From the NCBI RefSeq assembly GCF_028476545.1, contig NW_026732766.1, positions 268,501 through 332,500 on the forward strand: a stretch of 64,000 nucleotides of DNA, written 5' to 3'. Positions 29,682 through 43,323 of the stretch are shown here, piece after piece. A program made the translations under genes and the position numbers. Below the pieces are notes generated by a model. The model was not told the origin of the DNA. It did not search any database and saw only the letters and a program-made list of their open reading frames with translations. Source of the DNA: Physella acuta. Lineage: Eukaryota > Mollusca > Gastropoda > Physidae. Every line of letters starts with the position of its first letter. The stretch's first letter is position 1.

Positions 29682-32600
29682 TTAGACCCCAAGTAGTTCA
29701 CACGAAAAATGTGTACATTCAAAATCGGCATGGTCAGTGCATAATAATAAAACATCTCCAGTTTTTATCAGAACCTTAAATGTTTTCGAAGCTTCAACAG
29801 ATTTATCTTTTGTCCAAACACTACCGAGCCACGATTCCTTACCACCAGATAAGTGCAAAACATCAATTCCAACATCGCGATCTCCTGTTTGTTTTACTGT
29901 AAGACTTGCTTTATATAGACCATTAACAGGGGCGGTAAACTCTCCAGTCTTTGGATCAAAATGGTCTCCTACGTTACGTTCTACAGACTTGAATGTAATA
30001 ACTTTGAATTCTTTTTGGTTTGTCCCGTCCCAGCGACCTTGTGAAGCAATAAATCCTAGTGTAGAAGGTTTCAATTTTTGATTAGCTGAAAGAAATAAAA
30101 TACTTAAAACACTCTGCTCAGTAGCGTACGCAGGGGGGGAGCAGGGGGAGCGGCCGCTCCCCCTCTGGCCATTTTTAGCAAAGTGGCGCCTTTTTTGGAA
30201 ACTTTTTAAATTCAAAGCTTTAAACAATGATATTCGCAAAAAAAAAATATTTTTGGTCGGCACATCTATGTAAATCACAAGATTTCTTTTCATGCAGCAA
30301 TTAAGCATTATTGTACTAGTCTAGTAGCGTCTACGTTTACAACACGTATTAACAGTTGCATCAGTTTGCCATTCTAAAAATAACCATTATGATGCATTGC
30401 ATTGTTTAAAATACCTCTACGGGTTTTAAGATGGGTGTTAAGTTTAAGGCAACTGCATAATGTATTTGCTTACAAATAATTGAATTAGAAAATGTTATAC
30501 ATAAAACTTCACACATAATTACTCTATTACAGTTTGAATCGTGTGATTAATTTTTTTTAAAATATTACAATACAGAAACAAATACAACTGATGTGGCACC
30601 TCTATTTAAATTTACTTATGAGCAAACTGCGTAGTAGTGGGGAAGTTTTGACAACAACAGTTACAACCCCCCCCCCTCCCCCATGGACCCCTCTGTAAAA
30701 ATAAATATTGTCATAATACCACTGCTACTTATTTAAATCTATTTCTGTAATATATATTTGTGTAATATATATTTGTGTAATATATATGTATGTTTAGAAC
30801 AGTATTCTAAAAACTGACGCTATGTTCACTCTGAGTTGGTTATCTCCCCCCACACACACACCTCACCACCACAATTGTGTAGAGCGACATTAATGTCACA
30901 TCTAGGTATACACTGGGTTGGATGATTGACCTAAAGTGACCGGACAGTGGTGAATGAAGTTGAACACCCCCCCCCAACCCACCAGAACTGATCTGTTATG
31001 TAGAAAAACGCGTAATGATGTACCAAAGTACCATGCCGCCAGAAAATTAGTTTTTTAAACGTAAAACGCTGTGATTATCGTTTTTGCAATTATCAGTAAA
31101 AATGTGTGTAATCAATACAGTGATCTAACCCATACCTATCACTATGTTAAAAAATTATGATCTTTAAAGAACACAAACAAGCAGTAGTTAATTAAAAATA
31201 TATGATCTGAACTAAAAAGACCAAACTTTAGTTAAATGTAGGCTGTTATTCCGAATGTTTATCTATTATATGAAAAGCGTGGTTTTATACCAACTCTGAT
31301 TTTAAAAACTTTCATTATGCTGTAATACTTTAGCATTTATGATGACGATATATTACATTCTGATTATAGACAAAAACATTTTGTAAACACGAATAGTGTT
31401 AAACAATTCCATTATATTCTAAAGTAATTATTTATTTGTTTTGACATTTATAATAAAATGTGAAGATATATACATATTTATATTAAGAGAGTGATAATTT
31501 CCCCTATTTCACTTGTCTTAAATAATTTCCCAGGAATTATTATGTAAGAAATATTTTACACGTATATAGAACGTATTAAAAATTCGGCGCCTTTTTTTGC
31601 TCTTTTCGCTCCCCCTACATCGAAAACCTGGATACGCCTCTGACTCTGCTAGAATCGAGCTATGAAGAGAATGCACTTTTTTTTCTAAAGTCACACAGTA
31701 CGAGTTGGAAAACAAAGTTCATTACCGCAGACAGTGATAATTTAACATTACATTAAAGAACTGATACTTTTTTATCAAAATATTTTTTTGATATTGATTG
31801 TTGATGTAAAAGTCGTGCTGTAATAAATTAAGTTCAGCTCAAAACTGAAGGCTTTGTTTATGAGATGTTACTAGTGCAATGGACAAAATCGTTTTCGACC
31901 ATATCTTGGGGAGGTTGTTTTTCTCCCCCAAGCAACAAACATGTCTCACAATTTGATTTACATTTTTATATGGCCCACATAAATAGTCGGTCCAATAATA
32001 AAAATGAGAAACCTTGGAATATCATGTACTCTTACAAAGCTATAGGAAAACCGCAGGTAAGCTCTTAATCAACGCGTAATAAACAACAAATGCACACAAA
32101 ATTAATGTTCCATTTCAAGTCTTGAAATGGAACGTTAATGCCGAATTTCAAAGAAATTGGTCGGTTAGAAGTGTCTGAAATTTCGATCTATTTATGACGA
32201 CAGACTAGTGACTGACGACAGAGGAAGCAAGTTAATAAAAGCTTGTAACAAGCATACATGATGTGTTATGTTAATGATTGTATTGTATATACCATTTTTT
32301 AATTTAAAAAAGCACTGATATTAAGTTACCTACCGAATGTCTGGACATCCCGTGAGAGCTTTAAAACATCCTTTTCCAGAGTTTCTATCTAAGGATAAAA
32401 CAATGGCAGTTATTTTAACCCATACTGTAAACAATAAAACTCAGAAAGTGTTTGAATGTATTCATGGACATTTATAGTCTTTGCTGACACAATGGGAAAA
32501 TAAAAAGATGGCACTTCATCACATTTAATTCTAAACTAGTTATGATAATTTTGAAATTACATTTTTATTGAAAACATTAATTTATGATAAAACTAAGTAT

Positions 32601-35418
32601 TCTTTTTATTAAACCACACTACTCATTTCAAAATGGAAGTATTACGTAACATTAAATTTACTGTATATTTCGTCTATAAAAAATTATGTTGTAATAATAA
32701 CTTGTCCGAGATACTTGTCCGAAATATTACCAATGGTGTGATTTTAGACGCGTAACCTTGTTTTCTAAAACGGTGTTATTTAATGCAAATAATGATAGGG
32801 CTATATTTTTTATAATAGTTGTTGGGTCGCTGGTTTGTCCACGCGAAAGCCGATACGAGGGCTGAAGGAAAGCATTAGGTATACGATAATGACTATCGTA
32901 AATTTGAAGCAAAACAAAGGAGTCGGACGCGGCGTGTGACGCTTTCGGGAGCCACCGCTTAACTCTCGTAGGGGCGCTGATGTGGAATGAATATATAAAG
33001 TTAATACCTTTATCAGAGTCAATTCCCCCCCCCCCTTCCCACAACAGCCCCAAAAAACACTAAAAGAAAAATCTCCCAAAGTAACACTGCCATTGGTTTT
33101 GTTTGGGTATTGAATGTCTTTGAGTTAATGTTGTTGGGTGTTCTATGAAATAAAGGTAAGCGCTATATTATCCACGGGGATGCCCAGTGCGCCTGGGTAA
33201 GCGTCTGATTCGATTAAGTAAACGATTATATTAGCCCAAAGTATCAATAATGCCATAATGTTTTGCAATTCGTAAAACGAACGTTAGCACTATATTGCTC
33301 ACGTGAAAGCCCGCGGCGCAAAATAGCACCCCTCCTAGCGCCGGTGAATGCTTCTGATTTGATTTATTGTACTTAAAGTATAGACTTTTAAAAACAATAG
33401 CAGGCGCCAAGGTGCTCATGGAAGAGACTCAATCAACTACGGGGCCCATGCGGATACACCTGGTGCAGTTTTACTGTTGAATCGCATCGCATCCTACTGG
33501 GGTGCAGCCTCTAATAAGTGAATTTTTTTTTTCTAAGAAACCTGACCTACCGAATTTTTTTTTTTCAAATAAGATGTTTGTGTGACATTTTTGCTTTACG
33601 TTTTTAAAACAACTTACTTGTTCAGTTACATCTATGGTTTAATAGAAACTAACCGTTTGTATGAAATGGTCAAAATCCTTTTGCAAAATAGATTAATGAA
33701 GAAATAAAAAACTATTTAATATACTGTTATGATAGTTTAATCACAACAATCTACAATGGCTACCATGAGCAACAGCTTGATTAAAAACTAGCTCCCCGCA
33801 GCAAAACAAAACCACAATGGACACATAGAAAACAACGACAAATTAATAGACAAGAGCCCACCAACAAACAGCCCACTAGACAGCAAAGACGAACAAAAAC
33901 ATACACAGAAAGAAAAAAATGATCAATAGAAGAAGTACATATTCATGACAACATCACTCTAAAATACATTAAACATTGTCACCTATTCTTTGGCAGATTA
34001 ACTCACGCTAATATTGAAAACAACTCGATAAAGAACACACAAACAAAATCGCTTTGCAATGCGCACATTGCGAATCAAAGCATTCCCAACTTAAAGCAAC
34101 CAAGAGCACCTTGACAATTATAATCCACAGAATGACTCAAGTCACAATTAAACATACTACAAAATAATGCAGGACAATTCGGCATAAAAATGCCATGTCA
34201 ACTCTGACTATTCACAAGACTGCACTTTACACCCATTAACTACGATGACAATCTTCATATATTAAAAATTTTTTATTACCTATCCATTAAAAAAAGAGAT
34301 GAGTCATGTGTAATCAATTGTAAAATTCATAATAATATATAACACTACGCGGGATGGCAACTTGGGATATAGACATGACTTTTATTCCAATTTTAATTAT
34401 ATAAACTTTTAAAACCAGAATCTCGTAGAAAAAAGAATTGTGCACTAAGTGAATGCAAAACAATATGGGTATAATAGTGCAGAATATTATTAGTACTTAG
34501 TAAAATCACATGCGTTTTTTCAGAAATTGGAAACAGCGTAAATTAATACTTCCTGTCAACGGATAATAGTCAAAATTTGGTAGAGGGCAGAGAATTAGAT
34601 CTTTCACTTTTGTTAAAAGTAGAATAAGTTTCACTTCCAGTTATCGGAAATCGCTGAAAAGTTGATACAGAACTAAATTTCGATATAATACTTATATATG
34701 AAATATAATCACACTTAGTTGTAACGGTAATCAAGTGTTCACAGACACACACACAGACATACGGACAGAATTACAAAGCCCAGTATTTCAGACTCGATTA
34801 CGCATAAAACATCAAAATTTTGATAAATCTGGATTTATAATTTTTGCTCGATTAAAATAAGTCCTCTATACTCAGGATGTGATAAAGGACTGAGGTGTAA
34901 AACGGTGAAAACTGTCAAAACTGTCAAAACTTCAAGTGATTTTTGTGCACGATTACAATACTTTCTTTATACTCTGTTTACGAGAAAGTAAAAAGTGACG
35001 CAGAATCCATTTAAGCATTATATATTAGATTATAATTAATGCAGCATTTGTACTAAAATGAATTCATGAAACATATCACCCGTTCGAATTATCTAAATGT
35101 GTTTTCACTAGAATAACATTATTTTAAATAATACTTCGCTGTGTCTTTGTTTACCTTTTTTTTTTGGATGTAAGTATTACATAGATTGAAGTGAACTTTG
35201 TATACTTTTTATGAAACAATGAACATTGTAAATATAAACAGAAAAAAACTAATGTTATTTTCATACCTTTTTCAGTTTTTCCTCCCTGGCCTCCGATGAT
35301 TGATTATATCTTTCAAAAATGTTGCAAATTGGCATCAATCTTTGTTGTAGAAGTTTACATATGACGTCATACTATTAAGGATAATTATTGCTAGCATTTA
35401 ATAACTAAAATCAACACA

Positions 35419-35474
<56 letters not shown>

Positions 35475-38400
35475 ATACTTCATTTGTCATTACCAAAAAA
35501 AAAATGAACTTAAAACAATCTTTAGCAAATATCACCTTAGACAGCAATTCACCACATTTGTGTTTGGCATTAAAACTACTTTTCTTTCCAGCTTCTTGTA
35601 TTTCAAACATCAAATCAGAATGTCTTTTAATTTCTTGGGTTAAATTTTCTACAATGTCTTTGTGATCTTTCATATCTTTGCATATTTTGCCTAAGGTGTT
35701 TTCACATTCTTTCAAATCTCTTTTATTAGTTGATTCTTTTTCTTTTATGTGTTCAATTACTTTGTTCAGTTCATCCATTCTGTTATCTTGATCATTTAGT
35801 TGTTTTCTTAAGTTTTTAAAATTCTGTTTTTGTTTCTTTGACAACTTTTCTGTTTTGATCCCCAAGTCATGGTGTGCTCCTACAAAGTTCTCTCTCCATT
35901 GTTTTATTTCTGTGATGTCATCTTCAGTCTTTTGTTTTGTGTCTTGTAGAGAAGTTAGAGTTGTTTTAATATCGTTTAGTCGTCTAATTGTTTCCCAATT
36001 ACATTGATCTATTAAATAAAAATAAACGACAGCTAATATCTGACCGATTAAATTATTTTTTTTAATACCATTCTTCAAAATAATAGTTATATATTATTAT
36101 GTAATACAAGGTAAGGACTAGCGAAAAGAATATTTACGTTTTTTTTTGTTAGTCTAATTTTATCTTAAGGGCTTTATAGCTTATATTATGATTGTGCATT
36201 CATTTCTCTAACTATTTTTAATTGAGTAATGTAAAAAGATCTTAAGAACTTTTAAAATAATTCAATTTTTAAAAGTTGTAAATTAATGCTTTGTTTTGGT
36301 AATCTAAAAAACCAGTAAAGAATAATATAATTATAAAAATAGAATTAAATTACCAAAACTGTGTTCAACATTCTTTGGTTTCATACTTTTACTTTCTGTT
36401 GTTGTGTTTTCTCCTGTTATCAGTGGTGGAGGGTACAGCTTTATGGATTCTGTCAACACAGAAAGTGGTTGCATTATGATTATAATATAATAACATTATT
36501 ATAATAACATTTATTTTTCACACTAGACTACTCCTTATTCTTGAATAAACGTGTGTTTTGGGGAACATCCATAAAGGACGTCACGATTGTTTGACGATTT
36601 ATATCTTTCCCTTACCTTTCTCAGTAACACATCTTCAAAAGAAGCCAGACCCACATTATGAAAGATGTCACACCTCAGACATTATGTTTTTGTCTTTAAA
36701 AAACACCGATTTCGGCTGAGCATGGGTCTTAGCACACTATCACATTCACATCCTATACTGAGGTTATAGGCACAGGTAAACTCGACTTCACCTGCCCAAT
36801 GTCCCGTAAAGTCCCGATAGGCAACTTTGTCATTCACATCTACTGGGAATTCACATGTCCCCTAAAATGTTTCTGTCTTTTAAAAACACCGATATCTTTC
36901 TATAATATTTTCTGAGCTAGAACCTCATTTGAATAATAAAGGAATAAATTATTAAAACAACTGTCAAACTAATAATAATGACTTAGAACCAATTGCGTGT
37001 GTTGTGATTTGCCACTGTGTATAAAAATAAAAAATAAAACATAGCAATGCCATGATAAGTCTGGAAACCGTACCATCCGCTGGGCACTTCCGATTAGGTG
37101 CAAATTTAGTGAGAGATTTTATTACGCGAATAGGCCCTGTTATTTCAAATTAAATTATATCACAAAATAGCCGATTACATATATTTATATAAAATAATTA
37201 ATGCCTGAAATAGTTTAGTTTAGAAACTCATTATTGTCATAGATTCTAGATCTAGAATCTCCGGCTGGCGTAAGTCGTTTTTCTGTAGTTTTAGATCTAG
37301 AATCTAGATAGATAAATCCCTTGTATTCTGGAATTATTTTATCCGTGAAGCTGCTAAAAATCAAACAATTATATCAAATATTCTAGGACTAAAACAGTTT
37401 AATACAGAAATTCAATAATTTATTGTGTTTTTATAAGTATTTTATTTTCAACTAACTAATTGTGGTTTGACTTATATTTTAGATGTAGGTTCTACTATCA
37501 TTAAAGCTATAGCCGACATAAAGTTTAGCCTTATAATTCATTTAAACTCCCGATCTTCCATGAAAGCCGCCATGATTGTTGTAAAAAAAGATTAATCATA
37601 TGACGTCACATAAGTAAAGTAATTGTTCTAAACTTTTATACTTAAAGTGGTGTTTCTACAAATGAATATATCTATAAATTTATTAACGTCTTTAAATGAC
37701 TTTATGAATAACAGTTCGATAGAAAAGATCATTATTTTCTACCAAGTTACTTATTTTACAGCTCTACATATAGCGCAGATTCTCTCTTGTAAGCAAACAA
37801 AAAATTAAATATACAAAATGTAATCAAACTTAAGTTTTAGTAGTATATAGATATAGATGTTACCACATTTCGGTAAACAAACTGCACCAAAATAATTACA
37901 TCAGTTTGTTTTTGTGGGAGAAATGCAAAAAATTGTATTATTATATCCTTTATTATAATATTTAAAAAGTAGGCCCACTTTGTAAAAACGACACTCAATT
38001 AAAAAAAAAAATCTGCATGATTGTACAGTGAACAATAACGTTGACAATGATGCAATAACAACATGTTTATATGGATACAATAATAAAATATATGACCATA
38101 CCAGTAAACATATCTGCATGTTCTATTAAAGTACTTTGTGCTGTTGTTACCATAGCTACTGCATCTTTGACTGCCAAATTGGTGCTATTAGTATTTTCTA
38201 CACATTCCATCGCACTTGTTTTTATCTACATGTAAATAATTATGTTATTAAATTGCTGCAATCTGTTAAACAATATATTTCGGCAAATTAAAATGTCAGT
38301 GATTATTGAAAGATATATATTTCTAGGATTTACTTTTAAAGTGTGTTTTCTCTGTAAGCGAAGAACCATATATACGTAACAATACAACGTTAAAAAAAAA

Positions 38401-38523
38401 CTTTTGTCACATATTTACCTGCCGTACAAAATCACTGATGCTGCTTTGTAGATGAAAACTTGACTCGTCCAATAGCTCAAGCTGTGTTGTTAAATGTTTT
38501 TTTAGACCCAAGTGATGAGACAT
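29682..38523 (-). CDS. Gene C: coiled-coil C1q-domain protein, seven coding exons
   Basis: From 5' to 3' the exons are 38523-38419, 38225-38102, 36449-36354, 36008-35536, 35371-35267, 32388-32334 and 30085-29682. GT-AG borders and phases identical to gene B give 453 residues. The order is an N-terminal helix (MSHHLGLKKHLTTQLELLDE), a helix with ECVENTNSTNLAVKDAV, a Pro/Thr linker (KLYPPPLITGENTTTES), a coiled coil (TKQKTEDDITEIKQWRENF), CKLLQQRLMPICN, LEKDVLKLSRDVQTF, then C1q (FIASQGRWDG, FDPKTGEFTAPVNGLYKASL, ending ECTHFSCELLGV). The ATG sits on an AG acceptor. Introns are stretched by mobile DNA: an hAT-like element in intron 6, a MITE carrying a SINE in intron 2, and a family B repeat in intron 5. 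There is no signal peptide. It could be an intracellular or unconventionally secreted C1q protein. Confidence 0.88.
30119..31642. mobile_element. 1.52-kb hAT-like non-autonomous element in gene C intron 6
   Basis: The left end 'cagtagcgtacgcagg' and right end 'cctggatacgcctctg' are imperfect inverted repeats of the hAT type. The 8-bp duplication actctgct lies at 30111-30118 and 31643-31650. Subterminal 'ggcgcctttttt' and 'cgctccccct' words occur near both ends. No transposase frame remains. It sits 34 bp upstream (in gene sense) of the C1q exon, very near its acceptor. Confidence 0.9.
33780..34275 (+). other. Unclassified block with short coding-like, Cys/His-bearing stretches
   Basis: Base composition (CA-rich sense) and short open stretches such as CAHCESKHSQLKATKS look like worn coding DNA of a repeat. 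A comparable Cys-rich scrap flanks the SINE at 42918-43312. No family could be named. It lies in gene C intron 5. Confidence 0.25.
34340..35010 (+). repeat. Family B dispersed repeat, long copy
   Basis: 'cgcgggatggcaacttggga', 'tctcgtagaaaaaagaattg', 'cacttccagttatcggaaat', 'actcgattacgcataaaac' and 'cgagaaagtaaa' recur in the same order, reversed, at 45037-45790. It lies within gene C intron 5. No coding frame or class is assigned. Confidence 0.7.
35419..35472. repeat. (AT)n microsatellite in gene C intron 4
   Basis: Fifty-odd bases of AT between exons 4 and 5 of gene C. Confidence 0.95.
36560..36985 (+). mobile_element. Worn MITE of the 'ggggtcatccataaa' family, split by a SINE
   Basis: The left end 'ggggaacatccataaaggac' and the words 'gaagccagacccac' and 'atgtcacacct' parallel 27296-27678. 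After the SINE the match resumes ('aaaacaccgatatctttc', 'aataaattattaaaacaact'). The far end is not clear. Confidence 0.65.
36711..36873 (+). mobile_element. tRNA-derived SINE (family 1), nested in the MITE
   Basis: The body 'cggctgagcatgggtcttag' and 'aactcgacttcacctgccca' is flanked by near-identical 20-bp copies at 36691-36710 and 36874-36893 ('tgtctttaaaaaacaccgat'), the expected target duplication of LINE-driven insertion. Head truncated. Confidence 0.8.
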
Positions 38524-38529
38524 CTGATG

Positions 38530-41500
38530 GAAATTTATAATTATACTATAAAACAAAAAAAAACCGAACTCTACAAGAAGATATTTAAATAAAACAATGA
38601 GCAAACTGTTTTTAACAGCCTACTAAGCTGGATTATAATGGCAATGTTAGCTAGAAACTTGTACTAAAGTACAACATTGATCTAGATTAGAAGGAAATAT
38701 ATTTTAAATTATTAAGGTAGCTTTAAAACCTTTGGATTAAAATTATCACAGGTAACCATTACGAACATAAATCTTCAGTTGCGTTATATTATATACTCCT
38801 GACAGGTTTGCCAAAACAGTAGTCGTGTTTTTTTTTTATTTTTGACGATACTGAAATGAGTTAAGAGAACAATAATACAAACAAATTCAGAAATACGATT
38901 TTCAATAATTAAACTGCTTTTTTTAAAGATCTTTAATCTTCTAAAAACGTATTGACTTTTATTAGTCTTGACATATGCGTCTTCATTTTCTACTCAGTCA
39001 AAGACCATGTCAAACGTTGAACAAGCATATTTTATTGACTGGAAATGTTTGTGATTATACATCACAGAGTAAGTAAAAAGAAATTACACATTTTCTGTTG
39101 AGGGGTATTTTATTTCTTAGCACTTTCACCTATATAAGGTGGCGGATTAAAAGGGGGGGGGGCAGAAAGGGCTGTAGCTACGGGGCCCCATGGTTTTGAT
39201 TTCTCAACCATAGCAAATATTACTTTATCATTGATTTTTAATAGCTTAGTTAAATTATTTTTTAAGTCAGATCTATGAGTCAAAATTTCAACAAGTAATT
39301 AACAAGCATCACTTAAATAATAGCTTTATTAGTGAATGTGCCAAATGTGCAGAGACAGTAAGATCATCAGATACTCTCTGATCTTAAATGTTGACATTAT
39401 TTGTCATTACCTTCTCTTATATATTTTGCCTTATTTAACCAGCACACGTATGGTGGTATTTCTCCCCTAAATGTTAAACTTAATTATCAGCAGTCTAGTG
39501 CTAGTTAAAGTACAGACGGGAGGGACAGACGCTTAACAAAACAATGCGACGTTGATAATTTCCGTCGCTCTTACCCCTCTCTCGTCGCTGCTGAATGGCC
39601 AGACAGTTAGCAAGTTTAGGCTTAAAAATAATGTCCCATGTCACAGTTGGGAATTGTAAATCTGCAGAATTTTACAAGATCTATGTATGATATACAATTT
39701 AGCGAAAAATAAAGGTCAATTTTTTTTTAATCGAAAATTCCTTCGAAAATTACACAAATTGTAAGCCATTTATAGGTTGAGTATTTGATTGTAAGAAATA
39801 AATATGTAGGCCTATATACATAAATCTTTGTAGATTTTTGTTTGAATGGCCCCATTGCCTGATTACTCAATTTTTAAGGGAACCCACATTTGTTAATGAC
39901 CGTCCATGCTCTCCCGTCCAACCCAAAGTGTCACTGTGACGGACGCATGATGTCAACATCGTGTACCTACTCGTCACTTTTTCTTCTTGTAATGTGTTCT
40001 TGTGTTTGATGATAATTATACACTCATGATACAGATTCTTGTTGAGGATTGTATTTATTTATGATTCTTACACCTTATATATTTTAACAGGTCACAAATA
40101 GTAGAGTGCTATTTTTACTTTCAACGAAACGAGTCGATTGCCAAGTTATTATTGATAACACATTAATTAGATTCAGCATTGTGTTTTATCTGATAAAAAT
40201 TTAAGATTTAAGAGTAACAATTTTATTAACTACTTCGTTATATCAAGTGTACAACAAGCTCCCATAAATGGGACGCTAGCAACGAATGGCCCCATGTAGA
40301 TTGTTACACAAACGTCACATTTATTTTACATTAGCGAGAAACACAGATGCACATTTAAATGTTAAATAGTTATTTATGGTGAAACAGTTGTTGTCTTTGT
40401 TAACTGTTGATTTTGGGGTGTTAAGTATTATTTATAGATATTTAACTCTGACCTTGACCTATATTTACTTATATATTTTTGTATATAAAATTGAATTTTT
40501 TAAAAAACTTTTAATAATTTTTAAGTTTTCAGAATTACACAAACTGAAGTATTTAATACCATAAATATAAACTAATTTAGTATTGCAGTAAATTTATTAG
40601 CCCATAGTTTTAAAATTATAAAAACAGCTTAATTACAATGGCCACGATTTAGGTGAAACGATTCCGTCAACTCTCTTCACTTTAGAGAGCCCAAGCTACA
40701 AATAGCAGAAATGTGAATTAGCTGTGTACTGTTGTCATGCCCAAATAATATTCCCCTCCAAAGGTTCCCGATACCAGTTTTACTTTGTTAGCTTTTACGA
40801 GGCTTTGTAAAGGGATTGCTGGTGCTAGATTAGGAGCTATTCGAATAGTGAGGTGCATACATGGATGAGAGCCATGAACACTCAATACAGGCCCCTAGAG
40901 AGTGATCCGGGCTCTAGAAATGAGATGTCTGTTGTCCTAATGTACGCCTGTAGTGGGGAAGGGGGTGGTGAGATAGCGAGTTTAAGAAAGGAGAAGATGG
41001 TTCGATGACATCTGGGACTGGACCGGATCGTCTTTTGCAAATTCACTGAGGGCAGAATTTCATCCAGGCATCACTTCGAGGAGGGGGTGGTCTGCCCCAG
41101 GAACAAAATGGAATTTATATAGAAAACATACTTTAACCAGTGTCCAACCCCCCACCCCACCCCCACCCCCCGTCAATTTAAGTCCATCCTTCGGTGAAAA
41201 TTTCAAGTACCCCTCCCGGTGGAGAACAAAGTCAGTAAGGAACACAACTGAGGGCTTCAGAGGACCAGAAGGATGGCAAGGCATTGGGGAAGAGGCAACT
41301 GTGGTACCCCAACAACCATCCGACAGATGTAGAGGAGGATAAGATTATGACTTAGTAAACACACTTTGACCAAAAAAATCAATAATTTATATATATTACA
41401 TTTTCGATGAATAATAACAATATTTGTGATCATATATGTATTATTTGATGTACCAGTCACACCTTTACTTATTTCTAAGTGTTATTGACTTTGATGGATA

Positions 41501-42255
41501 CTAGATTGAGAGAAAACTAGACGTTTGAACATAATTTCTGCATTTTAGACCATGGTATGGCTAACCCAATTGAACATTATTGGTATTTTCAGCTGTCTTG
41601 AACAATGTAACCATCGGTCTAACAATACAAACTCAGTAGCCTATACCGCTTATTTTTTGCGTGATTAGCCATATTTCGTGATAAATTATTTATTTTTTGC
41701 AATAAATTTACATGGGGCCGTTCGTTACTAGAGTCCAATTTATGGGACTTTTTTTTAAAAATCGATATATGAAAAAGTATTGATTTTAAAAAACAATCTA
41801 TAGTATATCCTTCAGTAAGTTCCCAAAAATAAACCTTATCAAAAAATGACAAAAATTTGAGACCTTGGGATGATGAGGGATATATAGTGGGAACGAAAAA
41901 TTTGTTTGGGGGAGCCTATGGGGGTTGGGAAAATGTCCATTAAAAGTTTTGTAATTAAATTAAATTCCTCTTAAGCTGACAATTACTCATATAATTTAAA
42001 ATCTGTACTAATATTGTTTGAAATAGTATTAGGAATTTATTTATATTTACCTTGGAGTTACTGCGGGCAATAAATAGACACTTTCTATCGATTTAGAAAC
42101 AAAAAATAATATCGGAAATTCCCATTGGTTCTCTGGTTATAAAAAACTTCCGTTATTGTTTGTGAACTCACGTTTATTCCATCAGGCTAATTCTTAAAAA
42201 TATAATAATGTTATTTTTTTAACATTATAGACGTAATCAACACCTAGATTATTTT
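38530..42255. other. Intergenic DNA between genes C and D with repeat scraps
   Basis: No gene. An hAT-like left edge 'ggtggcggattaaaagggg' lies near 39138. A 40-bp inverted pair lies at about 40267-40306 and 41699-41742 ('catggggcc(a/g)ttcgtt'). A C-rich block of the 'ggcgtagcga' MITE family lies at about 41045-41260. The rest is unrecognised AT-rich sequence. The putative 5' non-coding exon of gene C would lie at the start of this stretch. Confidence 0.4.
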
Positions 42256-42257
42256 CA

Positions 42258-42790
<533 letters not shown>

Positions 42791-42917
42791 ATATATATAT
42801 ATTAAACAAATCATTAGCAACCAACACATTTTTCCCACTCAACTACGGCAGACCCGACACCTGGTACACAGAAACGCCATGGCAGGAAATCCTAAAAGCA
42901 CAGCTAACAACGCCAGC

Positions 42918-43312
42918 TTCTTTCTTCTTCTTCGTTCTTAAGTTTTAGTGTTGGGAGAGATCGAGCCTTATCTGCCAGAGGGTTTGAACTCGAGCCTTTT
43001 TTCGAATTTATCAACCATGAGCTTTGCCGACTCGAACATGCTTCCATCACAATTAAGGATTACGTGTCAACTGGTTATGCGCCATTGAGGCCATTGGCTT
43101 TGATTTTAGCCTGCTTTTCTTTTTGGATTTGCTTCCATAGCCTTTGTCCAACCAAGAACAAACTACAAGGCAGCAGTTGTTTGATTTTGGAGTTGTTTCT
43201 CCTAGAAGTGTGGCTGTCCCCAGCTAACGAGCCTCATCTGCCCGAGGGTTCGAACTCGAGACTTTTCGGTTTAGCAACCATGAGCTTTACCGACTCGACC
43301 ACGCCGACCCCC
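42918..43312 (-). mobile_element. Dimeric tRNA-type SINE, full length (395 bp)
   Basis: In sense the first tRNA-like head 'ggcgtggtcgagtcggtaaa' / 'gagttcgaaccctcgggc' is followed by a ~170-bp body. A second head then follows ('gttcgagtcggcaaagctca' / 'gagttcaaaccctctggc') and a (GAA)n-type tail. The 11-bp duplication acaacgccagc lies at 42907-42917 and 43313-43323. The DNA it entered has short Cys-containing coding-like scraps of unknown origin. Confidence 0.88.
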
Positions 43313-43323
43313 ACAACGCCAGC

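Noticed and set aside
32727-33079. Overlapping ~100-residue minus-strand frames
   Set aside because: No splice context, no domain, inside an intron of gene C on the same strand and crossing a C tract.
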